Of a DNA stretch of 64,000 bases, positions 34,986 to 44,314 are shown one piece after another (position 1 is the stretch's first letter; each line of letters begins with the position of its first letter). Below the pieces are notes generated by a model that saw only the letters and a list, made by a program, of their open reading frames with translations, was not told where the DNA came from and did no database searches. Source of the stretch: Marthasterias glacialis (lineage: Eukaryota > Echinodermata > Asteroidea > Forcipulatida > Asteriidae); assembly GCA_911728455.2 (NCBI GenBank), contig OU452226.1, forward strand, positions 10,453,498 to 10,517,497, read 5' to 3'. A program made the translations under genes and the position numbers.

Positions 34986-37900
34986 ATTTTTTATTTTATT
35001 TTTTATTATTTTTTTTTTTGGGGGGGGTGTTGTCACTATTTTGTCACTTGCCATGCTGGAGTAGGTTGTCACGCACACACATTACTAGAACTGCATGAAC
35101 ATGTGCTACGCAGCGCAATGCTTAACGTACATGTGCGTAGTTTTCCAGCATGGCAGACCTCCCGCATTGCTATGTAGATACGGGACGCCAGTGAGAAGGG
35201 TTTGTTGACATCATTCAAAAAGGAGGATTGAACATTGTGTCCTTGTGCTGATGAGCACATTTGGATAATTGATAGTTGTGTTTATATTAACTGATATACA
35301 GATCCTTGCCATTTGATTGGTGGAACTTACATCACGTGACATTCACTATTACTCCCATTCGCATCGGCGATGCCCATGGGAAAAAGTATTTCCCATTCAA
35401 CAGCTAGGATCATCCTTGTTCCCAATGTTTTTGAGCAGTATAGCGCCGCTGCTAAAACAAAGGAGCACCCGTGGAAAAAGGTTGTGATCCGATCTATACT
35501 AATTGTTTGCATAGTTGGCATATTAATCAAACACACAAATAGAAATAACATTAAATTTAATTTAAAAAGTACATCAAATGCCAAGGATCTATGTTGTCAG
35601 TTTTCTCAAACAAATAAGGAGTGGCTTTAATTCGTGGAATGGGAGGGAATATTATCACTCGGTAAACTTTGGACAGTTCAATTTCACTTGGCTTCGCCTC
35701 GTGAAATGGAACAGTCAAAATTTTACCTTGCGATGATATTCCTCCCACTCCACTCTGAGCCACTCAATGTTTGTTTATAGCAGATGTTAAAAAGGCAGTG
35801 AAAAATACTTTGCTGGTGTAGCTACTCATCGGCATTTTTCTTTTACAGGTAAACATTGTTTTTACGAGCCACATTGAGCCAACAAAACAAATCTTTAACG
35901 AGCGCCGCGTTTTAATTACCTGAACAGAAATTATGACAAGATTTATGGTGCGAGGAATTTGTTAGTTGGGGGAAAACTAAGTAATAAGCAATAAAAAAGT
36001 AATCAACAAGATTTATTGCGGGATGAAGTAGTAATTGGGAAAAAATGCAAAATTGTGTAGATGGGTTCAAGTTTTTCCCCAAGGAAAAACAACAGAGTAC
36101 ATGCGGTCAGACCTGGAGTTACATGGAGGCCACGGCCTCTGTTGCCCTGGTCTTGGCCTTGCTGCCCCGTCCAAAGTTTCCCATAGACTTTAAGATTTCC
36201 CAATGGAAGTGCCCTTTGCAAAATGAAAATGGCCATGCCCTCTCAAACATGAAATTCCAGGCCTGTGCATTGTAACCAGCCCCCCTCCCAACCCAGGCAA
36301 ATTTTAATCGGTAACCCTCCAATCAGATTGCTCTAACATAAGAGTGAAAACAAACCACATCATACTTCAAGTAAAATATATTACACTCTGTGTATTATGA
36401 GCATCATGCGTCATGCTCCATATAAGGACAGCGCCAAAAAGCACTCTAAACTTTGCGCATTGAACATTCTGCTCCTTATGAAATAATGCGCCAAATTTGT
36501 TTTATCTTCCAGTTAGCTGGAAGATAAATTCAACAGATTTGATAATATATTATCATATTATTAGTTATCACACACGCGCTCGTGGAACAAGGAAAAATAT
36601 AGCCGCCGGCCTCGTGGGATATGGGCACACAGAAGCTCTATATTTTCATATGTATTCCACCCGTGCTTGTGTGATAATTAATAAAATGATAGCATAATAA
36701 TATAAAATCAGTTGAAGTTTACGTACATATTTTACCTCAATACAAACCATAGTGCTTTGAGGGTAGATTTCTGGAATATTGTGTTCAACTTTTTGAAAAG
36801 TTTGACTTGTGTCATAATATTCAGGTTGGCTCAGTGGTTTATTTCCCTGCCTTTCACCTCTGTGGACCCCGGTTCGAATCCCAGACGAGAGCCTTGCATG
36901 TGGATTGGGTTTTCAGTCCCTACCTGATCGCGTGGGTTTTTCCTTGGGGTTTTCCTCCCACATCTAAAACTGACATTTCTTCAATATCTTCTCTATACAG
37001 GTATCTTTGGGCCTACGGGCCACAGTGCAAGTCACTTTTGAGGGTCCTTTGGTTTCATTACCAGGAAAGGTGTAATAATAATATGTTTTTTTATCCGTTT
37101 CATTTTGTGATTGAAACAGAAAAAGAAGCAAAGCCTCTTGCTGGAACTGTGGAAATGATGACCACTCACTGAGAGATTGTCCCTTTGTAAGTCCATACTT
37201 TACACTAACCTTCTTGGCATTCTAACTAGAAATCTTCCCATGTCCATCATAATCTAAAATGCATTTCAGAAGGTGGGGGTGGTGCTGGGTTGGCAAAGGT
37301 CATATTTCAAAATGTTTAGATTGATATTCCTACAGTGAAACAAGATGGAAAGATTATGATAGAGATTAATCCGCTGCTAATGGATTCGAACTGCCTCTAG
37401 CTACCGGGCAGTCTCGGTAGTCTAGTTGGTAAGACATCTGCTCTAGAATGGCGGGGGTCGTGGGTTCGAATCCCACCCGAGAAAAAATGCCTGTGATTTT
37501 TTTCACAGGACTCGGGGGGGGGGGGGGGGAAGTACTGAGTATACAGTGCTTAACACACATCGGTATATGGGTGAAACATTACAAATAAGATGGAAAGAAT
37601 TAAGCACTGTAATGACTGAGTAGGTAACCAAAATGTGCATTAGCTTTTCAAGAAACGTCTACTCCATCAGATGCAAAACCTTCAACCATGGTTCATATAC
37701 AGTCCAGCACAGTCTAAATAAAGGATGGCTTCACAATACAGTGCGCCCTCTACAGTTTGGCCAGGAGAGGGGTACTGTCAATATTATACTAATGCACATT
37801 GATACCTGACATGCACATTTCTTTTTTAATAAGTGCTACTTGAGGGGGGTCTTCAAAAGTGTTAATCTCCATAGAACCTTCACATTGTTGAATACTTTTG

Positions 37901-40900
37901 ATGACCCCTAAATTAGCTGTTACTGTTGATACTTATGGCGTGTCGCGGCTGAGTGGTTATTGCGTCAGACTCAAGCTCTGGTGGCTGAGTCATCGGAGTG
38001 TGGGTTCGAGTCCCGGTCATAACACTTGTGTCCTTGAGCAAGGCACTTAATTATAATAACCATAATTGCTTCGTAAAAGTTGGGGAGGTAGAGCCTTATG
38101 TTCTACCAGCCAGGCTTCTGATGGATGATACCCAAGCCTACATTCTTACGGACTGTAAAGGGGGCAACTCTGTTTCAGCCCCAGGAGTAGGTCACAACGG
38201 CCCCTGGATAAAACAGTTAATTTGTAGCCCGAACCTTGAGTGGCTTACTGGCCTTGTGTGTTTAAAAACTACAATATTGTTTTCAAACATTGATTAATGT
38301 GTAGAGAGGTTCTCAAAATTTTGGGGCACATCCTCGACGCAAAGGCACGTTCCTGTGGGCATACACCCACAATCCAGTGAACTGCCAGAACGTTCTGCTG
38401 GACCTCGACAAAGTTCCGACTTACAGGCTTATTCCTACTTGAGTGAAAATGCATGTTAGCATTTTGAACATTCCAATGGAACTTACCTGTGGTCAAACGG
38501 ATCGGTCCATGTATGCCAACTGGGATAATGAACCCATCCAATTAAAACGTTCCAAGCGTTTGCAATTTTGAGACCCTCTTTATTAAACTGGTATTATTAT
38601 TGTATCGGGGGATGAATAACGGTGTGATGTTTTGGGGTATTTTTATTTGACAGCCGAGGGACTTGGTCAAGATCAGCATGGCCAAGAAGGAGTTCATGGA
38701 ACAGAATGAGGAGAATTCCATGATGAATAAACGCTACCACAAAGACGAAGCCGCGGATCAACGCTTTGCCAATTTCACGCCTGGACAGATAAGGTACAGA
38801 GGGCGATCAGAGTAGACACAAGGGATGGGACGTTGCAGATTTTGATCCGAATTCAGACTTTGTTTTGATATCTGTCTGGTGAACAAAAGGCCAATGTACA
38901 GTCGGCAATCTGGTCATAGCCAATGCTGAAGCCGTTAATTTGTTCACAGTTTGTGGCTGGTGAGTCAAAAATAGTGCTAATAATGCAAAAAATAATAATA
39001 ATGCCGGAGTCTTATATAGGGCATGTATGTATCTACCAACAACTAGGTACTCAAGACGCTTATTATATATTTTTTTTGAGACAGGTTTTTGAAGTTTTTG
39101 AATTATCAGACCCATTTACTATGTAGTACCTTATGAGGGTGTGTCGGCACATTCAGCAGCCACTGTCAGAAACGTGGGGGCAAACCCCTCCTCTTAGCAG
39201 TATGTGTAACTGGTTTTTTTAGGTGTATTACTTAACACACGGGACCTATGGCTTTATGTCCCATCCGAAGGACGCAGCAATAATGGTTAAGTGTCTTGCT
39301 TAAAGGGCACAAGTGTCAAGATCGGGACTCGAACCCATGCTCTGCTGATCAGAAACACCAGAGCTTGAGTCCGGTGCTCTTATCCGCTCGGCCACGACAC
39401 CCCAGTTCCTGATTTAATTTAAACTGATGTTGTTATTGCGTCGGGGTTAAAGATCGAAATGATTAAAAAGTTTGCCGCACACCAGTGTATGACAAAGCAT
39501 TGTTTACTCTGTGGTCATTTGATTGATTTTCATTGTACCCACCATACCAAGCCTCTCTCCATGGATCTGCTCCTTATTAATACAGTACCTCCCTAAGAGA
39601 AGCTCTTGGGCTCGATGAGAAGCAAGTTCCTCCCTACATCTTCCAGATGCGGACTCTAGGCTACCCCCCAGGCTATATGAAGCATGCAGAGGTGTTACAA
39701 TCAGGGCTGACAGTGTATGACGTCAAAGGGGAAGGTACATTACTGAGAAGGGTTTTTTTTTCTTAAAAGAAAAATGAGATAAAGTTATAGAATATAAATG
39801 TGTATCCCCTAAACTACTGATTATAAACACGAGTCTTTTATGAACTCTCACCCATAAGGCATCTTAGCCATTAACCGTATCCTACCTTGGAACTCCATGC
39901 AACAAAATCCCACAGTACACAAAATATCCCCCTTCCCGCCACTCTGCACACTTCGCTATTCCCATTCCCATCCCTCTCCCACCCCTCCTGCACCCAACCT
40001 TTACCTCTCCTTTACCCAACCTTCACCCTTCCTATACGAAACCTTAACCTCTCTACCCTTCCTTTGACCCACCCCTACCGACCATCCAGCCACTCTCCTT
40101 TGTACCCCCACCCCCACCACCCGCCCGCACTGCTCAACCCCTCTTCCTCGACATCTTCACCCCTCCTTTGACCCACCCATACCACTCATCCAACACCCCT
40201 CTCCTTCAATTCTCCTCTCCCCCCTGCACTGCTTAACCCCTCATTCACCCCTCCTCCACCCCTCCTTTGACCCACCCATCCAACACCCCTCTTCTTCAAT
40301 CCTCCTCTCCCCCATCCACTGCTTAACCCCTCATTCACCCCTACTCCACCCCTCCTTTGACCCACCCATACCACTCATCCAACCCCTCTCCTTCAATCCT
40401 CCTCTCCCCCCTACACTGCTTAACCCCTCATTCTCCCCTCCTCCACCCCTCCTTTGACCCACCCATACCACTCATCCAACACCCCTCTCCTTCGTATCCT
40501 CCTCTCTCCCCCCCTGCACTGCTTAACCACATCTTCACTCCTCCTTTGACCCACCCATACCACGCATCCAACCCCTCTCCTTCATACCCTGCCCTTTCCT
40601 GCACTGCTCAACTCCTGCTGCTCTCCTGTACCTCCTTCATACCTTCCCCCCCCCCCCACTGCATCATGCTCACACCCAGCCCAGCCTCTTCCACTCTGCC
40701 CGATGTAATGACCATCCTTTATCCACCCTACATTCCATCCTCAGTCGGTAGTGAGCCAGGAGAGATCAACCATGCCGTGGATGCACCTATCAAGTACGAT
40801 TCCTCCAAGCTGATAGAGTACCCTGGCTTCAATGTCCCGCTACCAGATGGAGTCAGAGAGGTGAGTATACACAACTACCTGTTATCTTTCACCGGTACCC

Positions 40901-43900
40901 TGTTGATTGCTGATGGTGCCATACTTTCAGCGCCCAGTTTTCATGGTGCTGCTTATGAAAGGAATCTGAGGCGGTGCCCGAATTGATGGCTCGGGCAGTG
41001 GCTATGGCCGGATTGTCGAAAAATCCCATTCTTCAACGTTGTCGTTGCAGCCAGCAGCCGTAGCCGTAGCCGAAGTCGCATGATTCAGACGCAGCCAGAG
41101 CCTAAGGTTTATTCAATAAGCCATTAAATTTGCAAGTTAGATTTGAATAGTGTCTGGTACTAAGACTTGCTTAGTCACAAGTAACCGCTTAAATTCCTCA
41201 GACTATAGAGACAGTTGCTATGTCACAGTTTTCGGGGCAAGCTTTTGCATAGCAACCTCCAGATGAGCAAGACCTGGTACCATTGTGCCATACACATTCA
41301 TTCAAAATTGAGTATGGGTGTTCGCCTTCTCTATGTTACTATGCAAAAGCTTGCATGAATCATGTGACATAGCAACTGTCTTTTTTGTTTTAGGAATTCC
41401 AATTTAAGCGGTAACTTGTGACTAAGCAAGTCATTCGAATCTAAATCGTGAATGGCTTATCTGGTTTCCGGAATGGTTTTTCCTTGATTTTATATTTACA
41501 AATTTTATTTATATTAACAGCTGTTACCATGTCAATTAGAGAGAATTATTTTGCATGAATCATGTGAAATAGCAACTGTCTCTCTTGTTTTAGGAATTCA
41601 AATTTAAGCGGTAGCTTGTGACTAAGCAAGTCATTATTCGCATCTAAGTCGCAAATGGCTTATCTGGTTTGTAGAATAGTTTTTCTTGATTTGATATTTT
41701 AAACATTTTATTTACATTAACAGATGTTACCATATCAATAAGAGAGAATTATTTTGCATGAATCATGTGACATAGCAACTGTCTCTTTTGTTTCAGGAAT
41801 TCCAATTTAAGCGGTAATTTGTGACTAAGCAAGTCAGTATTCACATCTAAGTCGCAAATGGCTTATCTGGTTTCCGGAATGGTTTTTCCTTGATGTGATA
41901 TTTCAAAAATTGACTATTAACATTAACAGATGTTACCATATCAATTTGAGACAATTATTTTATGTTGCTGATAGCGTGAGTCCAGTTCAGCGTGAGTAAA
42001 TAACCATGACATTTGCCTGTACCCCTGTTTAACTACTTTGAAATTCTGTGTGTAGCCGATGGGTGTACCTCCTATGCGGGCAGATCACAGCAAGGATGCA
42101 TTCCAGATGTTCATGACCCCACCCAGGGGGCCTGGAAGCGAGCGAAAGAGGGGCAGAGACTTCCACGAGGACCCAGAGAAGAAGCGACCCAGAGTGGGCA
42201 GCTTGGAGGAGACGGACATGGATGTTGTGGAGGATAGCTCAGGTAAACCCTACCCCCCCCCCTTCATTTCTAACCCTATATAAACTCCCCCCTAGCTGTA
42301 TCTGGCACGGCCATGTTTGAATATTTGCTGAAAGTTCCAACTTTAAGAATTTAACTTTATAGATGAATAACAGTGTTCTTATCCATTTTATCTGTGTTTT
42401 CTTTCCTGAATCAATCATGTGCAGGATCTTTTGTCTGTAGGCCTTATATTTGCCCGCAAGAGGGCGCCCTTTGGGGGTAGATTGGGGGTCAAACGTAGAG
42501 TTATCTATAAGAACTAGAGGGAGCACTCGCGATGTCAGGCACGAAGAACTCCGCTGACCCACCATGGGCGAAAATCCCTATGGGACAATTGCATACGAAT
42601 GTCCACTTAGAAAACGGTTGCTGTGTAAACTGATGAGTGACCAGTGTAAATGAATGGTCCGCGCCATTTTCTCAATGGTCAAAAATGCTCCTTGTCGGGC
42701 CGTGTCGCATGATCTTGTCTGCCCTCTAGTTCTTATATATAACTCTATGGGGTCAAACTATAGATATAGTTTGGTAAACCAGATGTAGTTAGACTTCTAA
42801 TAAAGAGTTGATATACAACTTTTTAAGTTTTTTTAATCTTTATTGACAGTTTTACAATATAATCAGTGTAAGGTACACAATGCTTGGAAAAGTTGTATTT
42901 CTAATTTTTTGAAACATTTTTTGTACTTTCAAAATAGAATTAGTATTGCGCCCTCTTGCTGTCAAAATTACAGCCTATTGTTGTCCCTGTCGATATTTGG
43001 AACTTATTATCATTCCAACGTTAAGAAGTTAACTTTGTAGATGATTAATAGTGTTCTTATCTGTGGTTTCTATCCTGACTCAATTGTATGCAGGATCTTT
43101 TGTCTGTTGTTGTCCCTCGGGATATTTGGAAACTATTATTATAATCGATTCTAAGCTTATCAAACCCTTGTGTCAACTGGATGTTCTGTATTTTTTTCTT
43201 CTTGATTTTGTGTGTGTGTGTTGGGGTTGTTAGGTGAAAAATAACAGCAGAATATTGGAAAGTATACTGTGGATGTAATATTAAACTTGAAGTCGTAGAT
43301 TAGACACTTACTACAGCTTTTCAGGCCTATGTACTGAAGATGTACTAAGGTTTTTCCTGATAATTTTCTTTTCTTCTTGTAGATTCGGTCAGGAGTAGAG
43401 ACACACCCTTTAAGCCACCACTACCACCCACTCCTGTACCCGAAACGCCACCCCCATTACCCACATCTACACCCCCTATAACACCGGACAGCACCCCTAG
43501 GTTTATGCAGGCTGACTCGCCAAGTGAGTTCCCTCCAGCAGAGGGCGTGGACGACGGAGCCGCTGCAGATCCCGACTCGGAAACTGTCAGCCAGTCGTCT
43601 GCCAGTCTGGGTACCTCCCGCTCAGCATCGCCTTCCATAGACGATTTGGAGTTGATGCAGAGACGTCTTGAGGAGGCCCTGATGCAGGCCTCTGAAGAAG
43701 GGAGCAATTTGCTGTGTGATGCTGAGAGTAGTAACGAGAGGTTCCTGGTCAACGGGGAGGAGTTCATCATTGACTCCGTAGGGGAAGACGATAACACCAC
43801 AACTGATGAGACTGTTGATGACACTTCACAAGCTGCCAAAGATGGATGTGAACCCGGGACCTTGCCTGATAAAACCAGTCTAGAAGACAACAAACAAGGT

Positions 43901-44314
43901 AGTATACTTAGTAGTCAGAACAACGAACTAACAAATGAAGTATTGCAAGACAGCCTGACGGCAGAAGACAGAAGTGTTGTTTTGGACTCCGCCGAAGACA
44001 GCAATTCTCAAGTTCCATCGCTAGACATAGCAACCACAAACCCTGAATCTCCTATGAGCAATACAGAAACTCTTGAAACTGCAGTTCAAAAGGAGAATGT
44101 AGACACAGCTGGAGTAGCCAACTTGGAGCCGGGTGAAATTGTGGACAGTGCTTTGGACGTGACACCGAACCGGTCGGGGGTGCCACACCTGAGTAAATTC
44201 GCCGTGGGGATCTCACCCCACGAGAATGAAAACTTGTCCGAGTCAACGGGGATGCTAAAACGCATCATGAGCATCTTCAAGAAGAAACAGAAAGGGAAGA
44301 CTGGTCCTCTTTAA
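18481..44314 (+). CDS. ZCCHC8: ZCCHC8 orthologue, NEXT complex scaffold
   Basis: Twelve exons: 18481-18653, 19845-19895, 20750-20824, 21771-21867, 31964-32118, 33476-33541, 37120-37186, 38654-38793, 39586-39734, 40745-40860, 42056-42242, 43383-44314. Phases all join; 2208 nt, 735 aa (human 707). In order: acidic N-terminus; coiled-coil segment about 40-75; conserved GPL...F...AI block near 86-99; CCHC zinc knuckle with C213, C216, H221, C226; PSP domain about 271-312 (LGYPPG); YPGFN motif; proline-rich stretch 431-460; acidic low-complexity region; C-terminal SKFAVGISP...STGM motif, the segment that in the human protein contacts MTR4. Known role: binds RBM7 and MTR4 to send nuclear transcripts to the exosome. 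The start at 18481 has a good context (AACATGG); an in-frame ATG at 18424 would add 19 residues with no family support. Confidence 0.95.
19253..19284. repeat. Perfect 13-bp-arm palindrome
   Basis: CTGAGAAGCGTTA and its exact reverse complement flank a six-base centre. It lies in ZCCHC8 intron 1, followed by a stretch ending CAAAGGTACACTTTGCC (19459-19475) that could be one end of a small element. The other end was not found. Confidence 0.55.
19540..19780 (+). repeat. Dispersed repeat (inverted copy at 35285-35505)
   Basis: GATCGGATCACAACTTTTTG through AACAAGGATGATCCTA, CCCATGGG, GGGAGTAAT-GTGAATGTCAC and CCACCAATC matches the reverse complement of 35285-35505 in the same order. The acceptor of the ZCCHC8 51-nt exon begins 65 bases after this copy ends. 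Confidence 0.7.
20960..21605 (+). repeat. 22-bp minisatellite, roughly 28 units
   Basis: The consensus unit is GTTACATTCTATGGTTAGTC plus two bases, with single-base variants (GTTAGTC/GGTCAGTC). It gives spurious long open frames because 22 nt rotates through three frames. It ends about 165 bases before ZCCHC8 exon 4. Confidence 0.9.
22018..22190 (+). repeat. Dispersed repeat, relative of 395-575
   Basis: Ordered similarity to 395-575 (TCCTCCAAT, CTCCTATGTCACACC, GGAATGCCTGA, GATAAG). In ZCCHC8 intron 4. Confidence 0.5.
23713..24190. mobile_element. Non-autonomous DNA transposon with about 33-bp TIRs, 478 bp
   Basis: The left end GCGCAGAATAGACCGATCCA then TTAAGCCCTGCCTAC matches the reverse complement of the right end GTAGGCGGGGCTTAATGG then ATCGGTCTATTCCGC with only two or three differences. 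The interior has no long frame with recognisable similarity. Close arm identity suggests a fairly recent insertion. In ZCCHC8 intron 4. Confidence 0.8.
24749..24815 (-). mobile_element. 3' tail fragment of a tRNA-derived SINE
   Basis: An (AAT)n run is followed by ACGCAGTTTTTATATAGCGC, the reverse complement of the SINE tail AGCGCTATATAAGAACTGCG. No head is present, so a severely 5'-truncated copy. Confidence 0.6.
25266..25413. mobile_element. Foldback/MITE, GGGAGACTTTTGGACGGTCC family (copy 1)
   Basis: Left part TTTTGGACGGTCCTTTTTT and right part AAAAAGGACCGTT, then GTCTTGAAAGTCTCCC, are inverted. The centre has GCATGCTCAGAACT-type repeats. Relatives at 46511-46651 and 56253-56368 share the (G)GGAGACTTTTGAGAC ends. 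Confidence 0.7.
25965..26340 (+). repeat. 21-bp minisatellite, 18 units
   Basis: The unit is TTTCAGTTTAACAGTTTAACC with a CAGCTT variant and an occasional GTTCAACC. As 21 is divisible by three, it leaves an uninterrupted frame encoding repeated TFQFNSL-like heptads (25873-26406), which I regard as fortuitous. Every unit ends in ACCTTTCAG, a splice-acceptor-like string. It lies in ZCCHC8 intron 4. Confidence 0.9.
26715..27020 (+). mobile_element. tRNA-Leu(CAA)-derived SINE, copy 3
   Basis: Head GGCGTGTCGTGGCCGAGTGG, anticodon-loop CTCAGGC, box B-like GGTTAAGTCCC. The body is complete to CACCTTGTAAACC. The usual tail is replaced by A-rich sequence. In ZCCHC8 intron 4. Confidence 0.85.
27175..27260 (+). 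mobile_element. 3' fragment of the SINE family seen at 51040-51365
   Basis: CTTCTCAGCTGCCAGTAAGG and GATGATTAGCCTCCCA followed by ATT repeats match, in the opposite orientation, the 3' end of the element at 51040-51365. Confidence 0.55.
27298..27412 (-). pseudogene. Decayed C-type lectin fragment
   Basis: On the - strand the sequence gives IGYNDL-VEGVYNF, then after a one-base frameshift GGSPVGHDG, a stop and KSGF. This parallels WLGYNDLDVEGVYTW, GSPVGYDSW and RPGF in the intact lectin at 27473-27982, in the same orientation, only about 60 bases downstream of its stop. The rest of the domain is absent. It is therefore a partial, broken duplicate. Confidence 0.75.
27473..27982 (-). CDS. Secreted single-domain C-type lectin, single exon, nested in ZCCHC8 intron 4
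   Basis: One uninterrupted frame of 169 aa. The start could be 27982 or the in-frame ATG at 27961 (162 aa), which gives a better signal peptide (MAPWSLQ then a leucine-rich core, cleavage near VDCRC). A complete C-type lectin-like domain follows: first disulfide pair CLPPWSTFRNNC, the WLGYND core (the usual WIGL), VYTWIDGSPVGYDSW, then the DC, FC and final C that close the long loop. The EPN/QPD sugar-selecting tripeptide is absent (SPVGYD here) and WND is replaced by WKE, so classical calcium-dependent sugar binding is doubtful. No transmembrane segment or other domain. Likely extracellular, perhaps in immunity or matrix, by family analogy only. The lack of introns could reflect retroposition. 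Confidence 0.85.
   Translation of the reverse strand: MLFPSLPMAPWSLQHFCLSLQLLTLILLVDCRCFHKSFCLPPWSTFRNNCYLIVEEKKNYQTAEKYCQSFSQKGRPAHLASMLDEEENEFVARYTKSVFGKNKETWLGYNDLDVEGVYTWIDGSPVGYDSWRPGFPVGDARGNQDCIVAFAGQWKELFCSGAVYSVCKI
28889..30960 (-). mobile_element. 5'-truncated CR1/L2-like LINE, reverse transcriptase broken by internal duplication
   Basis: On the - strand the frame 30885-29785 encodes the RT fingers and palm: LLDLSSAFDTID (motif A), GVPQGSQLGPLLF (motif B) and YADDTQLY (motif C). The frame then runs into a repeat. The frame 29842-28889 restarts at the same palm segment and continues through thumb and C-terminal sequence to a stop at KTYLFS. A further frameshift near 30885 separates an upstream stretch (ERSLEDWYKNKLYNELSEL). 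The endonuclease and ORF1 are absent, so the copy is truncated near 30960 and inactive. The YADDTQLY signature and domain style fit the CR1/L2/Rex1 group. A-rich sequence with TAAA repeats follows its 3' end (28770-28800). Confidence 0.9.
29707..30081 (-). repeat. 188-bp direct tandem duplication inside the LINE reverse transcriptase
   Basis: 29707-29893 is repeated at 29895-30081 with an offset of exactly 188 and only about two differences (for example GAGTCGTG versus GAGTTGTG). It covers the PQGS and YADD motifs, so both are present twice. As 188 is not a multiple of three, the frame is broken. Confidence 0.92.
32178..32620 (+). mobile_element. tRNA-Leu(CAA)-derived SINE, copy 4 (full length)
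   Basis: The most complete copy with 47340-47770: head GGCGTGTCATGGCCGAGCGG, anticodon-loop CTCAAGC, GGTTCTAGTCCC, body to CTTGTAAACC, ATTACATGGTGC, then CTTTGAGATGCCCATCGGG, GATAAAGCACTACATAAGG and a (TTA)n run. It lies 60 bases after ZCCHC8 exon 5. Confidence 0.9.
32640..32694 (+). pseudogene. tRNA-like sequence lacking the anticodon arm
   Basis: GGGCTAGATAGCTCAGTTGG and TAGAGC form a D-arm with box A, and CAGGTTCAAATCCTG a T-arm with box B, but only about seven bases lie between them, so there is no anticodon stem. It begins right after the (TTA)n of the preceding SINE. A tRNA-derived relic, not a functional tRNA. Confidence 0.65.
33070..33305 (+). mobile_element. tRNA-derived SINE, family 2 (copy 1, degraded)
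   Basis: CCTCTATGGACCCCAGTTTG and AATCCCA match the head of 36824-37066. Then a degraded TTTTACGTGGATTTG, TTCTACACAGCTATCCTCAG, GCCTACAAATTAG and GGGTTCCTTGGTTTCACTAC. In ZCCHC8 intron 5. Confidence 0.65.
34805..35015 (+). repeat. (TTTA)n microsatellite, about 200 bp
   Basis: Near-perfect tetranucleotide repeat grading into TTTTA, then T- and G-runs. The strings of LFIY in translation are artefacts of the repeat. Confidence 0.97.
35036..35205. repeat. Dispersed repeat, relative at 51990-52140
   Basis: Shared in order: CCATGCTGGAGTA, CACATTACTAGAACTGCA, GAACATGTGCTA, GTACATGT and CAGTGAGAAGGGT. No ends resolved. Confidence 0.6.
35285..35505 (-). repeat. Dispersed repeat, inverted relative of 19540-19780
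   Basis: Reverse-complement match in order with 19540-19780, including CCCATTCAACAGCTAGGATC and ATCCTTGTTCCCAATG. Confidence 0.7.
36106..36268 (-). repeat. Dispersed repeat, inverted relative of 2408-2560
   Basis: CAGACCTGGAGTTACATGG, GGCCTTGCTGCCCCG and CCCTTTGCAAAATGAAAATG match the other copy in reverse order and sense. Confidence 0.55.
36824..37066 (+). mobile_element. tRNA-derived SINE, family 2 (copy 2, best preserved)
   Basis: Head GGTTGGCTCAGTGGTTTA (box A-like) and GGTTCGAATCCCAGACG (box B). Body CCTTGCATGTGGATTGGG, CGTGGGTTTTTCCTTGGGG, TTTTCCTCCCACATC. Tail GTATCTTTGGGCCTACGGGC and GGTTTCATTACCAGG. It ends about 50 bases before the ZCCHC8 zinc-knuckle exon. Confidence 0.8.
37409..37560 (+). 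mobile_element. tRNA-derived SINE, family 4 (copy 1)
   Basis: CTCGGTAGTCTAGTTGG then TAAGACATCTGC and GTGGGTTCGAATCCCACCCG form a tRNA-like head. CCTGTGATTT, CACAGGACTCGGG, a G run and CTGAGTATACAGTGCTTAAC follow. An inverted copy is at 52135-52262. Not a real tRNA: the loop is irregular and a body follows. Confidence 0.75.
37937..38060 (+). mobile_element. tRNA-Leu(CAA)-derived SINE, copy 5 (3' truncated)
   Basis: GGCGTGTCGCGGCTGAGTGG, CTCAAGCTC, GTGGGTTCGAGTCCCGGTC and CCTTGAGCAAGGCACTTAA. The usual body is then lost. In ZCCHC8 intron 7. Confidence 0.8.
38988..39402 (-). mobile_element. tRNA-Leu(CAA)-derived SINE, copy 6
   Basis: Inverted: (ATA)n and TCTTATATAGG tail at the left, then ACACGGGACCTATGGC, CCGAAGGACGCAGCAATAAT, GGGACTCGAACCCATGC (box B) and TCGGCCACGACACC (box A end) at the right. 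In ZCCHC8 intron 8. Confidence 0.85.
39886..40735 (+). repeat. Pyrimidine-rich tract with a 90-100-bp minisatellite
   Basis: The + strand is almost only C and T for about 800 bases. From about 40164 a unit starting CCTTTGACCCACCCATACC recurs at 40164, 40264, 40354, 40451 and 40543. It ends just before the acceptor of ZCCHC8 exon 10 (40745). Long open frames across it are compositional. Confidence 0.9.
41108..41980. mobile_element. Foldback element with tandemly amplified right arm
   Basis: 41108-41255 is the inverted complement of 41339-41470 (AGTCACAAGTAACCGCTTAAATTCC against GGAATTCCAATTTAAGCGG, then TAACTTGTGACTAAGC), with about 85 bases between. The right arm then recurs at about 41545-41680 and 41748-41870, spaced 200-203 bases, each with the same flanking sequence (AGAGAGAATTATTTTGCATG). 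It fills most of ZCCHC8 intron 10. No coding sequence. Confidence 0.85.

Noticed and set aside
34787-35177. Long hydrophobic LFIY-rich frames resembling a membrane protein
   Set aside because: Pure (TTTA)n microsatellite translation.
37409-37483. Possible functional tRNA gene
   Set aside because: Box A and box B are present, but the stem pairing is irregular and a SINE body follows; an inverted copy exists at 52135-52262.
39887-40986. Proline/serine-rich open frames
   Set aside because: Compositional effect of the C/T-rich tract; the only real coding part is ZCCHC8 exon 10 (40745-40860) at its right end.
43345-43893. 182-residue antisense frame
   Set aside because: Shadow of the ZCCHC8 last exon, whose sense frame matches the family.
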